Shown piece by piece: positions 1-7,968 of a stretch of DNA of 21,868 nt (position 1 is the stretch's first letter; each line of letters starts with the position of its first letter). The stretch is from Candidatus Thalassarchaeaceae archaeon (GTDB taxonomy: Archaea > Thermoplasmatota > Poseidoniia > Poseidoniales > Thalassarchaeaceae), in assembly GCA_030745885.1 (NCBI GenBank), contig JASLNR010000045.1, positions 1 through 21,868 of the forward strand. The letters run 5' to 3'. The translations under genes and the position numbers were made by a program. The notes below the pieces were generated by a model. It had not been told where the DNA came from. It did no database searches and saw only the letters and a program-made list of their open reading frames with translations.

Positions 1-1917
1 GTATTTCCCATCCCAACTCCCTCGTGGCCCTTCGGGATAATCGGTGCGATGGGGCAGCGGCGTGCCGATCTGGTGCCCATGCCCAATCGCAAGGCCCTTG
101 GGCTCATCGAGATCGTAGTCCCCCTTACCCTCTTCGTTGCCGGCACTGCACTGACAATAATTGGCTTGAGCGTGACATCCAGCACCCCGCCGAGCCTCGA
201 GGAGGCACCTGTCGTTTTCGAAGCCAATGCGATAGTCCAGATTCTCTCCGCGTCCTGGTTGGGGGAAGACTTCGCCATCAGACTACAGTGGCTTCATCCG
301 ACTGGAATCGCTGGTATCGGGTTGTCCATTGTTGGTTGGGGGCTGATGCTGCCGATTCCTGGATTCCCGGGCGATAGGGTGCTGCACTCACTTATCGGGC
401 CATCTGAGATGAGGGATAGTAGCATACAGACGTCGATCTTCGTAGTGATGCTAGCAGTCCTGGTGCTCGTGTTCGCAACTTCGGACTACATCCCATGGAT
501 CTTCCTAGCTGCCATAGGGGCATGGCAGAGGTTCAGCCCCGAGAGCGTCCCACAGCCATTCGTTGTAGACGAGTATGCTGAATTGGGGGACCGCATGAGG
601 GGGCGACTTGCCTCGATGGTGCTCATCGTCCTGATTGCCGGCTTCCCTGGAATGATGCCTTCGAACCTTCTGGAAGGCTACGATGCGGGGCTCTCTACCG
701 AGAGTTGGCCCGATGAACTGGAGGTTAGATCTGGCGAGGAACTATCCTTCTCGCTAGTGCTCGAGCCCGAAGGGGTCCTACCGGTTACAGGATGGCTTCA
801 GATGAGAATCGAGGGGACGATGTCTGGAGAATGGGAAATCTCTTCGGAATGCCTCGACTCAGTTGGCACTTGCCCCTTCTCGGGCGTCATACAAGCCAAC
901 ATGGACGAGGTGTTTCCCATCGCCATCACCCCACCAGGAACCGGGGTATTACCACACTCCCTCAGAATCCTAATCGATGTCCAGGGAAACCAGAAGGAGC
1001 ACGTCATCAGGCTCGTTCACGTCGACTCCACCGCTCCGCTCCAGCCCCTATGGTCCTTGGTAGAGGATGGCGTCACCCCACTAATCTGCATTGACGTGAG
1101 AATTTCAGAGGGCGATGCCGGAAACCTGACCGCTGTTGATCCGTATTGGGGCTTCGAGAATGAGACAGATCTGCTCCCCGGTCAGCAAGAGATCTGCATG
1201 CGAGGTCACGAGGGGGCAATTCAGTCCTCCGAGAATATGGACGAACAGTACAGGAAGTTCGGTCCCGAGATTGTGTTCGAACGCCACAATGGTTCGAATG
1301 AGTCTTGGAGCTTGGCAATCGAGGGCTCCGAGCCGGCCATGCATGTCCTCGGAGGTGAGTGGACCATTCCCAGTTGGTTCGCCGACAGCCCCGAATACGT
1401 CATCAATCACGCTGACAGCGGCTCGGCGTTTTGCCCGTCCAGCGAAATGGCCGCAGAGGTGGACTCGAGCGAGAACTGGACGAGGGCGCTCGAGGACTAC
1501 TCCCCTATCCGAATTATTGGAGATAGGAGGGGTAACGGAACTCTGGGCCTAGGTGATGCTGGATGGATGGCGGTTTGCACGGGGGACGGCTTAGTGGAGT
1601 CCTATCGCATTGTCGAGGGAGTGGATGTTTTGGTCTACCCGAGTAGTATCGGCCGAGGACTCAGCGCGTCAGAGTTCACCATCCACAACAGGGGTGACGA
1701 ACAACTCCCGGTTTCCGTAGAGTGGCATGGTGATTCACCCGATAGTAACATCTGGGACATTCACATTCCCGATTCCGTCGGGCCAGCGGGCTCGGCTGTC
1801 GTAGAAGCCTCGCCCAAAGGGAGTCCCTTGTTAATTCGGGCATTATGGGTGTCAGCCGATGAGGCCGGGATTGTAGTCCATCTGGCTGCTCGATGCCCCA
1901 CGGGAGGGTGCTCGTGA
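1..1917 (+). CDS. Site-2-protease-like (M50) membrane protein with large outer domain, 5' end outside the window
   Basis: The reading frame is open to the window's first base, so the gene is cut at its 5' end; the ATG at 49 is probably internal. The visible start (FPIPTP.WPFGIIGA, then PNRKALG) resembles the segment after the active site of EGY/site-2 proteases. A later PIPGFPGDRVL in a hydrophobic stretch sits where the family has its LDGG-type motif and could supply the aspartate zinc ligand. The HExxH motif would lie upstream, so protease activity cannot be confirmed. Four or five membrane segments occupy roughly the first 220 residues. After them come about 400 residues, probably extracytoplasmic, with eight cysteines and several N-x-S/T sites, ending RCPTGGCS. 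The outer part is not recognised. The gene ends in a TGATG overlap with panE. The alternative is a non-catalytic M50 homologue. Confidence 0.6.
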   Translation, partial: VFPIPTPSWPFGIIGAMGQRRADLVPMPNRKALGLIEIVVPLTLFVAGTALTIIGLSVTSSTPPSLEEAPVVFEANAIVQILSASWLGEDFAIRLQWLHPTGIAGIGLSIVGWGLMLPIPGFPGDRVLHSLIGPSEMRDSSIQTSIFVVMLAVLVLVFATSDYIPWIFLAAIGAWQRFSPESVPQPFVVDEYAELGDRMRGRLASMVLIVLIAGFPGMMPSNLLEGYDAGLSTESWPDELEVRSGEELSFSLVLEPEGVLPVTGWLQMRIEGTMSGEWEISSECLDSVGTCPFSGVIQANMDEVFPIAITPPGTGVLPHSLRILIDVQGNQKEHVIRLVHVDSTAPLQPLWSLVEDGVTPLICIDVRISEGDAGNLTAVDPYWGFENETDLLPGQQEICMRGHEGAIQSSENMDEQYRKFGPEIVFERHNGSNESWSLAIEGSEPAMHVLGGEWTIPSWFADSPEYVINHADSGSAFCPSSEMAAEVDSSENWTRALEDYSPIRIIGDRRGNGTLGLGDAGWMAVCTGDGLVESYRIVEGVDVLVYPSSIGRGLSASEFTIHNRGDEQLPVSVEWHGDSPDSNIWDIHIPDSVGPAGSAVVEASPKGSPLLIRALWVSADEAGIVVHLAARCPTGGCS

Positions 1918-2867
1918 TGCGAATCGCAATCCTCGGAGTTGGGTCGGTCGGAGGTGTCCTTGTTGGCGCTCTCTCTGAAACCGAAGTTGGCTTGCTATGC
2001 GTCTCTAGGGGAGGAACGGTGGCTTCCCTGCGACTGGGGCTGGCCATCCACGAGCCCGAGGGTGCAATCGAGATGATTTCCCCGGACCGCTACGACGTCC
2101 TTGACAGCGAAGAGGGGCCGATTCCCGAGGAGCACCGGGGTACATGCGACATCGCTATTATTGCCGGAAAGGCCGCGTCAACTCCGATACTAGCATCACT
2201 GGCAGAGGAGATACTGTCTCCGAGTGGACTCGCTATCAGCATACAGAATGGCTTGGGTCACGCCGAGGAGCTCGCACGCAGGGTAGGAGCCGCACGCGTC
2301 CTCGGGGGATCGACTACCCACTCTGCTTGGAGGGACGGGGATTACTCGGTGCATTGGTCAGGCAGAGGTGCTGTGGAGTTCGGACGCCTAGACGGAGGGG
2401 GAATCTCTGGTGTTGCGATGGAGTTTCGCGATGCGCTGGAGGAAGCGGGTCTGAACCCCAAGTGGTCGTCTGACATACATAGCGTAATCTGGAAGAAGCT
2501 GCTCATCAACGTCGCAATAAACCCTGTTTGCGCCATCGCCGGGGTTCGCAACGGCGCCCTCGTCCAGATGCCCGAGCTATGGGGGCAATCGATGGAGTCC
2601 ATGCGAGAGGCCGAGCTGGTCGCCCGGGCGACTGGAATCGAACTGAGGGATATGGACGCCGAAGGCTACCTGCGCAAGGTTGTCTTAGCCACAGCCGAAA
2701 ACCGGGTCTCCATGCTGCAGGATCTGATGGCGGGGCGAAAGACCGAAATCGACGCGCTTTGCGGCGAGATCGTTGCCAAAGGCAAAGAGTTCGGTGTGCC
2801 TACACCTAGGAACGAGATGCTGCTTGCACTCGTCAGAGGTATCGAGATGTCGCAGTGCCACGATTAG
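1917..2867 (+). CDS. panE: 2-dehydropantoate 2-reductase (ketopantoate reductase)
   Basis: Reduces ketopantoate to pantoate with NADPH in the cytoplasmic CoA pathway. The 316-residue product has the usual family length. It opens with the Rossmann motif GVGSVGG. It then shows the IAGKA segment, SIQNGLG (conserved Asn), GGSTTHSA, and IWKKLLINVAINP, which contains the expected catalytic lysine. The C-terminal helical domain has LMAGRKTEIDALCGEI and GVPTPRN, typical of ApbA/PanE. The ATG at 1917 overlaps the upstream stop as TGATG and has GGGAGGGTG just before it. An in-frame GTG at 1914 and ATG at 1893 are less likely. The 3' end overlaps the convergent MIP gene by 4 bp. The gene is translationally coupled to the membrane protein, without an obvious functional link. 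Related reductases acting on other 2-keto acids cannot be fully excluded. Confidence 0.9.
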   Translation: MRIAILGVGSVGGVLVGALSETEVGLLCVSRGGTVASLRLGLAIHEPEGAIEMISPDRYDVLDSEEGPIPEEHRGTCDIAIIAGKAASTPILASLAEEILSPSGLAISIQNGLGHAEELARRVGAARVLGGSTTHSAWRDGDYSVHWSGRGAVEFGRLDGGGISGVAMEFRDALEEAGLNPKWSSDIHSVIWKKLLINVAINPVCAIAGVRNGALVQMPELWGQSMESMREAELVARATGIELRDMDAEGYLRKVVLATAENRVSMLQDLMAGRKTEIDALCGEIVAKGKEFGVPTPRNEMLLALVRGIEMSQCHD

Positions 2868-3502
2868 GCAGTAGTGGCCTTGTAAGCGTAGGCAGCAATG
2901 GAACCGCCAGCTACCTGGGGTACCAGGTGTATCCAGACGTCGGATGGTTCCAACGCTCCTGTGACCAATAGGGAGGTGGTAACCGCTGGATTGAACGAGG
3001 CGCCGGAAATGCTCCCCACAGCCAGAGCGCCGGCGAGGACCACGAAGGCTATCGCGGCGCCGTAATACTGGTTGTCCTCGGTCGCTTCGGAGGTCGCTAC
3101 GTGAAGGATAACGTATGCTAGCGCGAAAGTGAACAGTAGCTCGGCGGTGAAGGCCGGTATCGTTTCCATGTCCAAGGGAGTGACGTCGGTGTCACTCATC
3201 AGCAGGTTACCCGTGACCAGAGCGGCGAACGCCCCCGCGATAACTTGTGCGATGATGTACGGCGCGACTTCGGATCTGTCGCAAGCCCCCCTCAAGTAGA
3301 CGGATACCGTTACGGCGGGATTGTAGTGGGCGCCCGAGACGTGGCCTCCAGCGTAAATCATCACCATCAAAACGGAGCCAATTGCAATGGGCGCCATGTC
3401 CCCTGCGGTCCCCATTACCGCTGCTGTGCAGACAGTCAGTGACAGGAAGAACGTCCCGATGAACTCCGTTATCAGCTTGGCCTGCAAGGTGTGCTCGGAC
3501 AT
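2864..3502 (-). CDS. Aquaporin/MIP-family channel with non-standard selectivity filter
   Basis: Six hydrophobic segments and two NPA half-helices mark a major intrinsic protein: GGHVSGAHYNPAVT (NPA at residues 61-63) and SISGASFNPAVT (NPA at 171-173). At 212 residues it is short for the family. The second NPA is followed by Val174 instead of the near-universal Arg of the aromatic/Arg filter. The other filter positions appear aliphatic or small (Ile/Leu in helix 2, Gly/Ala in helix 5). The pore is therefore probably wider and less polar than a classical water channel, and the substrate is unknown. The ATG at 3502 follows GAGGTG. The gene starts 26 bp after mutM on the same strand, so the two are probably co-transcribed, although no functional link is evident. 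Confidence 0.88.
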   Translation of the reverse strand: MSEHTLQAKLITEFIGTFFLSLTVCTAAVMGTAGDMAPIAIGSVLMVMIYAGGHVSGAHYNPAVTVSVYLRGACDRSEVAPYIIAQVIAGAFAALVTGNLLMSDTDVTPLDMETIPAFTAELLFTFALAYVILHVATSEATEDNQYYGAAIAFVVLAGALAVGSISGASFNPAVTTSLLVTGALEPSDVWIHLVPQVAGGSIAAYAYKATTA

Positions 3503-3528
3503 GGCACCTCAGAATCACGGCCCGTTCA

Positions 3529-4422
3529 TCAACGTTGGCAGACGGGACAGAAGAATGTCGACCTGTTGGACTGGACGATCCTGCTTATCGTCCCTGTGCA
3601 GCCCTCTGCGAGGCAGGGCTCGTCCTCCCTCCCATAGACTAGGAAGTTGTGTGAGAAGTACCCCATCGCGCCATCCCCCTCGACACCGCGGAAGTCCTGC
3701 AGGGTCGAGCCCCCGGCGTCGATGGCCTCGGTTATGACATCGTGTGTCGCGCCGGTGATCCTCTCTACCCTACCAGTCACCGGAGACAGTCCAGCAACAC
3801 TGGCCGCAGATCTCCTCGGGGAGATGCCAGAGCGATGCAGGATCTCGCAGACGTATATGTTGCCAAGCCCTGCCACCGTCCTCTGATCCAGGAGAGCGGA
3901 CTTGATTGGCGTCCTACGGCCCCTGAGCCCATCGGCCAGCTTCATTGGGGTCAGGTGGTTGGGGGTCGGCTCGGGTCCGAGGCCCGCGAGCAGCTTGTGG
4001 CTATCCTGCAGGTCCGTGGGGAAGCAGTCCATGATCCCGAATCGACGGTGGTCGGAGTAGACCGCCCTGCTTCCGTTGCCGAGGTGGATGACGACCCAGT
4101 CGTGGGGTCCCTCGCCGCTTCCCACGGATGCCCCGTTGGCGAACCTCCCCGGCCTGCTCTCGAGATCATCCCCGAGCAGGGTCCATCGGCCAGTCATCCC
4201 CAGGTGGCAGAGCCATGTCAGCCCCCCATCCAGCCTGATCAGGAGGTACTTGGCACGCCGGTCCACTCGCTCGACCAGCCTGCCCCGGAGCATCTGATCG
4301 AATTCACTAGGGAATGGGAATCTGAGGTCGCCCCTGCGGAGTTCCACCTCCCTTATCCGCCGACCTGCGAGGTGATGCTCGAGGCCTTGGCGGACTGTCT
4401 CCACCTCGGGCAACTCCGGCAT
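3529..4422 (-). CDS. mutM: Formamidopyrimidine-DNA glycosylase (Fpg/MutM)
   Basis: Base-excision repair enzyme that removes 8-oxoguanine and formamidopyrimidines and cuts the abasic site. The chosen ATG at 4422 gives MPELPEVETV, so Pro2 is the catalytic N-terminal proline after Met removal and Glu3 the partner acid. A start at 4449 would bury this proline and can be rejected. Lys58 (RRAKYLL) matches catalytic Lys57 of E. coli Fpg. CHLGMTGRW and the helix-two-turns-helix region (ALLDQRTVAGLGNIYVCE) are typical. The C-terminal zinc finger is complete, with a Cys pair at CLAEGC, NRSTFFCPVCQ, and the conserved Arg. The length of 297 residues is usual. This family is mainly bacterial, so lateral acquisition is likely. 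The gene diverges from the DUF4190-like gene. Confidence 0.95.
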   Translation of the reverse strand: MPELPEVETVRQGLEHHLAGRRIREVELRRGDLRFPFPSEFDQMLRGRLVERVDRRAKYLLIRLDGGLTWLCHLGMTGRWTLLGDDLESRPGRFANGASVGSGEGPHDWVVIHLGNGSRAVYSDHRRFGIMDCFPTDLQDSHKLLAGLGPEPTPNHLTPMKLADGLRGRRTPIKSALLDQRTVAGLGNIYVCEILHRSGISPRRSAASVAGLSPVTGRVERITGATHDVITEAIDAGGSTLQDFRGVEGDGAMGYFSHNFLVYGREDEPCLAEGCTGTISRIVQSNRSTFFCPVCQR

Positions 4423-4440
4423 GACCCTCAAAGTAGCAAG

Positions 4441-4456
4441 AAGGGCCATTACCCTT
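4441..4456. repeat. Small hairpin between divergent mutM and DUF4190-like genes
   Basis: AAGGG and CCCTT form a perfect 5-bp inverted repeat around a 6-nt loop, 18 bp upstream of the mutM ATG. It could be an operator or chance. No clear TATA box for either divergent gene was found in 4423-4516. Confidence 0.2.
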
Positions 4457-4516
4457 GGGAATCCACTAGTAATTGTGTGTGGCAGGGTTAATCACCGGTC
4501 ATTGGTACGAAGAATT

Positions 4517-4903
4517 GTGGAACAGGACCCGGAGGCATCGAAGACCGTCGTGCTGGATGGGAGCCCCCATGTCTCGGACGGGCCTCCGCCCGAGCAGATC
4601 TACGTCCAGGCGAACCAGCCCGGCCTAGGCGGGATGGCCCCTGCGACCAACGCCACCGTGGCGCTGGTACTAGCCATAGTGGGGCTGGTTATGTGCGGGC
4701 CCTGCACAGCAATACCCGGACTCATTCTCGCCAACGGGGCCCTCGCGATCACGAATCAAATCCCCAACCACCCAGATGCAGGAGTTGCCAAGGCGGCTCA
4801 GGTAGTCGGATGGGTAACGATTGTTATTTGGGGGCTGATTATTGTGATATACGTGGCAATCTTCGGCTTTATTGGCCTAGCAATTTGGTCAGAGGGCGCC
4901 TAG
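4517..4903 (+). CDS. Small DUF4190-like membrane protein
   Basis: From the GTG at 4517 the product is 128 residues. A Pro-rich acidic cytoplasmic-type leader (about 45 residues) is followed by two hydrophobic segments: TVALVLAIVGLVMCGPCTAI, and after a short polar loop WVTIVIWGLIIVIYVAIFGF. The layout, with a small-residue helix pair around a GLILANGALAI.NQ loop, resembles the DUF4190 family, whose function is unknown. An in-frame ATG at 4421 would overlap the mutM start and encode an unlikely leader. No strong Shine-Dalgarno precedes the GTG, so the start is uncertain. The 3' end overlaps the convergent fibrillarin gene by 15 bp. Confidence 0.65.
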   Translation: MEQDPEASKTVVLDGSPHVSDGPPPEQIYVQANQPGLGGMAPATNATVALVLAIVGLVMCGPCTAIPGLILANGALAITNQIPNHPDAGVAKAAQVVGWVTIVIWGLIIVIYVAIFGFIGLAIWSEGA

Positions 4904-5524
4904 AACGCATCTGAAGACCACGTGCTGCTCCTCCAGCCCTGCGAGGTCTATTCGCTCGACTACCTCGAGCTCTGACTCTCCGAGGATGCGTTCGGCCTTG
5001 GCGAAGCGCGAGTCGTCATCACCGTCCGATGCCCGCTCGCTGGCAGCCTTCAGGCTGAGCAGGCCCACCCCACCCGGTGCGAGGAAGGCTAATGCCATCC
5101 TGACGAATGTCTCGGCCTGGTCGGCGATGCTGAGGTCCTGGTGGATCCAGTCGGCCCTGCCCCTGATGAAGGGTGCGACCGCCTCGGGGCGCCGGGCATC
5201 GCCAAGAACGGGGACCAGCCCGCTCCTTCCTTCGGACAAGGCAGCAAGGTCCCTCATCATGCGAGGTGATATCTCAACTGCGACAACCTGTCCGCCGTGG
5301 TGGTTGCCAGCACCACAGACGATGTCGTGGATGTGGCTGACAGTCCCCCCACTGGAGGCTCCGAGGTAGAGGGAGGTGGAGCCGGGGCGGGGAAGCAGCT
5401 CCGAGGGGTTGCCCTTCGTCCTCTGGAGGGCTGCGGCGATCTTCGACTTGGTCGGGTCCCACTTCCTCCACTCTATTCTCCCGTCCCTCTTTCGGCGCTC
5501 GCCCCTCACGGAAACGCCCCTCAC
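4889..5524 (-). CDS. flpA: Fibrillarin, rRNA/tRNA 2'-O-methyltransferase of the C/D-box RNP
   Basis: Methylates ribose 2'-OH of rRNA and tRNA using SAM, guided by C/D-box sRNAs with Nop5 and L7Ae. Visible motifs: EWRKWDPTKSKIAAAL, the SAM loop LYLGASSGGTVSHIHDI (GG instead of the usual GT), VAVEISPR, PVLGDARRPE, WIHQDLS, LLSLKAAS (conserved Lys) and EQHVVF (conserved His). The GTG at 5524 gives 211 residues, but family-like sequence (SIWTRN, matching the archaeal 'ATKN' segment) begins up to six codons earlier. No ATG, GTG or TTG occurs there. The true start may be the ATT at 5542 or a CTG near 5596 overlapping the end of nop5. The gene follows nop5 on the same strand, as in many archaea, supporting co-expression of the RNP. 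Identity is firm; the start is not. Confidence 0.9.
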   Translation of the reverse strand: MRGVSVRGERRKRDGRIEWRKWDPTKSKIAAALQRTKGNPSELLPRPGSTSLYLGASSGGTVSHIHDIVCGAGNHHGGQVVAVEISPRMMRDLAALSEGRSGLVPVLGDARRPEAVAPFIRGRADWIHQDLSIADQAETFVRMALAFLAPGGVGLLSLKAASERASDGDDDSRFAKAERILGESELEVVERIDLAGLEEQHVVFRCVLGAL

Positions 5525-5600
5525 GGCGTTCCGAGTCCAAATGCTTCTGCCCTCTCTCCTTGACCCCCAACCGAGCGAAACGGGTTTTCGCGACAGGAGG

Positions 5601-6605
5601 TCACCGCCTCTTCGGGGGCTTGGGGAACTTCGCCTTGATTGCCGCGACCTCGTCGTTGATTTCGTCGATTTGCTCCTGGCTCCACGGCACTCCATCGAAG
5701 TGATCAACTCGCACTGCGATGCTCGCCTTGCCTGCGAGGAAGCGGGCAATCTTGCCGCGGACCCATCTGGGTGAATGGCTGACCTGGGGCATGGAAAACA
5801 GGATTGCCCCGTGCTTGGGGGGAGGGGCCCCCCTCCTGTGAGCTGCCATGGCCGCATGTGCGCCTAGGACCTGTAGTGAGCCCGAGGGCATCCTAGCCAA
5901 TCGCTCTCTGCCGCCGGCGAGGGCCACTAGCTTGGCTGCTCCTAGCGGGCCCATAAGCGCGCTTAGCGATGGAATGTAGGTGGAGGCGATCTCTCGGATT
6001 GCATCCTCGTGCTCCTGCAATCTCTGGGATGATGTGACGACGCCACTGGCGTGGCTCTTGAGCGCCTCCCACTCGATTTCCGTTGGCACGTGAGCGGGCG
6101 AGGCGACGCCGAGCGCATTGGCGGCCTCTTCCATCTTCGAAGCTTCTGCTATCGCGGGCGGGATCTGGGCCCTCTGCACGTCCAAGTCCGCCTCGGTGAT
6201 GAACAGCCCCGCCCACTCGACGCAGCGCGCCTCATTTGTCGTCCATGCCGACCTCAGTTCCGCGGTAGCGCTGACCAGCATGTCGAGTCTTCTGTCGACA
6301 TTGCCTGCCGCATCCGCCACACCCCTCTTAGCCAGAATGATAGTGGCCTCTTGGAGGAGATTTGCCTCTCCCTCCTCGGGCTCGGGCCAATTGGGATCGG
6401 ACATAGCTCCAAAGGGTTCTGGAATCGCCTCTGGGAAGCGCTCTAGGAGGGTCCTCGTCTCAGGTAAGAGCCTGCCTGCCCGTATCAGGTAAAGGCGGTC
6501 GGCAAGGGCGGAAGCCGTGCGGCGGGCGTCCCAGAGAATCGCATCAAGCACGTTTCCGTCCCCATCGAGTACTCGTGATAACCTCCAGTCATAGTGAATT
6601 TTCAC
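5601..6605 (-). CDS. nop5: Nop5 (NOP56/58 family), C/D-box sRNP core protein
   Basis: Scaffold that bridges L7Ae-bound C/D guide RNA and fibrillarin. The C-terminal third holds the Nop domain: PSLSALMGPLGAAKLVALAG, GSLQVLGAHAAM, PPPKHGAILF (classical 'PPKHG'), SPRWVRGKIARFLAGKASIA. The middle is helical, fitting the dimerising coiled coil. The N-terminal fibrillarin-binding domain starts MKIHYDWR and appears short. At 334 residues it is smaller than most archaeal Nop5 proteins (about 400), and the basic tail after the Nop domain is only KFPKPPKRR. The start is GTG at 6605 with GAGGT immediately upstream. The gene diverges from TFS across a 128-bp spacer with an inverted repeat. Confidence 0.93.
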   Translation of the reverse strand: MKIHYDWRLSRVLDGDGNVLDAILWDARRTASALADRLYLIRAGRLLPETRTLLERFPEAIPEPFGAMSDPNWPEPEEGEANLLQEATIILAKRGVADAAGNVDRRLDMLVSATAELRSAWTTNEARCVEWAGLFITEADLDVQRAQIPPAIAEASKMEEAANALGVASPAHVPTEIEWEALKSHASGVVTSSQRLQEHEDAIREIASTYIPSLSALMGPLGAAKLVALAGGRERLARMPSGSLQVLGAHAAMAAHRRGAPPPKHGAILFSMPQVSHSPRWVRGKIARFLAGKASIAVRVDHFDGVPWSQEQIDEINDEVAAIKAKFPKPPKRR

Positions 6606-6659
6606 ACCTCGCCCAAGGAGTATTTCCGCTTGAACGGTGCGGAAGGCATCAGATAGTCA

Positions 6660-6685
6660 CAATCGAATAGTTGAAGAGTCGATTG
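6660..6685. repeat. Inverted repeat in the nop5/TFS divergent spacer
   Basis: CAATCGA (6660-6666) and TCGATTG (6679-6685) are perfect 7-bp arms separated by 12 nt, about 55 bp upstream of the nop5 start and 49 bp upstream of the TFS start. The spacing (centre to centre about 19 bp) would suit a dimeric regulator on one DNA face, but this is inferred from position only. Confidence 0.3.
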
Positions 6686-6733
6686 GGCCAGCGATGCATG
6701 GTTCGCGTTTCGGCGGTAACGGTTCGTGGAAGC

Positions 6734-7114
6734 ATGTTTTGTCCTGAGTGCGGATCCCTATCATACCCCGACTCCAAAGGTTGGGTTAAGTGTCCGGACT
6801 ACAAATGCGGATATGAGGGGCCTTTGTCAGGGTCGGATGGTAAGGGCTCAGAATTCACAGACCCGATGACTGGCAAGACCATTGATCTCTCCAAGACGAA
6901 GGCGACCACTGGCTCCAAATCCCTCAAGCATCTGACAGAGGTGGTAGAGGAAGAAAAACCCAGGGGGACGCTTAGGGTCGGCGACTACATATGCCCCAAA
7001 TGCGATGGGGATAGGACCTTCGTCGAGCTTCGTCAGACTAGGGCTTCGGATGAGCCTGAGACCAAGATTTGCACTTGTGAGACCTGTGGCCACAAGTGGC
7101 GCGAGTACCAGTAA
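6734..7114 (+). CDS. tfs: Transcription factor S (TFS), transcript-cleavage factor
   Basis: Archaeal TFIIS/Rpb9-like protein that enters the RNA polymerase secondary channel and stimulates cleavage of backtracked RNA. From the ATG at 6734 it has 126 residues. The N-terminal zinc ribbon (MFCPECGSL, CPDYKCGYEG; Cys 3, 6, 20, 25) is joined by a charged linker to the C-terminal ribbon YICPKCDGD, QTRASDEPET, CTCETCGHKWREYQ. The catalytic acidic pair Asp106-Glu107 sits at the hairpin tip as in active TFS, so it is not an inactive paralogue by this criterion. An upstream ATG at 6671 would add an unrelated basic leader. The gene leads the TFS-PCNA cluster. Confidence 0.95.
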   Translation: MFCPECGSLSYPDSKGWVKCPDYKCGYEGPLSGSDGKGSEFTDPMTGKTIDLSKTKATTGSKSLKHLTEVVEEEKPRGTLRVGDYICPKCDGDRTFVELRQTRASDEPETKICTCETCGHKWREYQ

Positions 7115-7185
7115 TCTTTTCGATGCGCAGCGCCAAGAAGCATCAAGAGCCTTCAATTTTGAAAAGAGTTAGAGGGAGTGCGCAG

Positions 7186-7935
7186 ATGCTGAGGATAACC
7201 GCTAAACAACAGCTGATGAGGGAGATTGTCGACATACTCTCCGTGCTCACTGATGAGGCGAAGCTCATCTGGGGCGAGGAGGGGCTGAGCGTCACTGTGG
7301 TCGATGGCTCGCACGTAGCGCTCCTTTCCGCTACCTTAGCCAACGAGTGCTTCGAGATGTACGAGGTTGAGCCAGTCGAGATCGGCCTCGAACTAGGCAA
7401 GATGAGGGACCTCCTCACGCTCGCAGGTCCGAGCGATCTAGTGGAGATGGATTACGACGAGGCGGTTGGGGCAATCAATGTGAGAGTTGGCGAGGTCCAT
7501 CGCATTCTAAGAGGAGTCGATACGAGCACCATGGATTCCCCTAACCTCCCCCAGTTGGACTTCCAGTCAAGGGTGGGCATCGGCTCGGAGAAGCTCTCTA
7601 GAGCGCTTCGTGCAGCGAAGTTCGTCGGCGAGCTGGTGGATCTGAGCATGGATCGCAACCAGATGACCGTGTCCGTTACGGTGGAGGCGGGGGAGGGTGT
7701 TAACGTCCGCTTCGAATCTGGTGAATTGAGCGAATTGGACTGTTCCTCCCCAACGCACTCCACCTACTCCCTGCAATTCCTCGACCCGCTGACGAGGAAG
7801 CTCGCAGGGGGGCTGACGAACGAGATTACCCTAGAGTTCCAAGACAAGTACCCACTCAGGCTCACATGGATGAGCAACGATGGCGGTGCGAAATGGACTT
7901 ACTTCCTAGCGCCTAGGGTGATGAATGACCCGTGA
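7186..7935 (+). CDS. pcn: PCNA, DNA polymerase sliding clamp
   Basis: Trimeric ring that tethers replicative polymerases, FEN1 and ligase to DNA. The product is 249 residues, the family norm, starting MLRITAKQQLMREIVD at the ATG at 7186, with GAGGGAGTG 7-14 bp upstream; the ATG at 7096 is out of register with the family. Visible features: VTVVDGSHVALLSATL, the LRGVDTS strand leading into the interdomain linker MDSPNLPQLDF, the duplicated second domain (EKLSRALRAAKFV), YPLRLTW, and the C-terminal KWTYFLAPRV strand that forms the PIP-box pocket. It lies 71 bp after TFS and is probably co-transcribed, placing replication and transcription functions together. Confidence 0.96.
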   Translation: MLRITAKQQLMREIVDILSVLTDEAKLIWGEEGLSVTVVDGSHVALLSATLANECFEMYEVEPVEIGLELGKMRDLLTLAGPSDLVEMDYDEAVGAINVRVGEVHRILRGVDTSTMDSPNLPQLDFQSRVGIGSEKLSRALRAAKFVGELVDLSMDRNQMTVSVTVEAGEGVNVRFESGELSELDCSSPTHSTYSLQFLDPLTRKLAGGLTNEITLEFQDKYPLRLTWMSNDGGAKWTYFLAPRVMNDP

Positions 7936-7968
7936 ACTCATCAATGAGGCCCCACAGGCAAATATGAG

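Noticed and set aside
3742..4491. 249-residue plus-strand frame opposite mutM
   Set aside because: Antisense shadow of a gene with unmistakable Fpg motifs; its own sequence is Pro/His-rich without domains.
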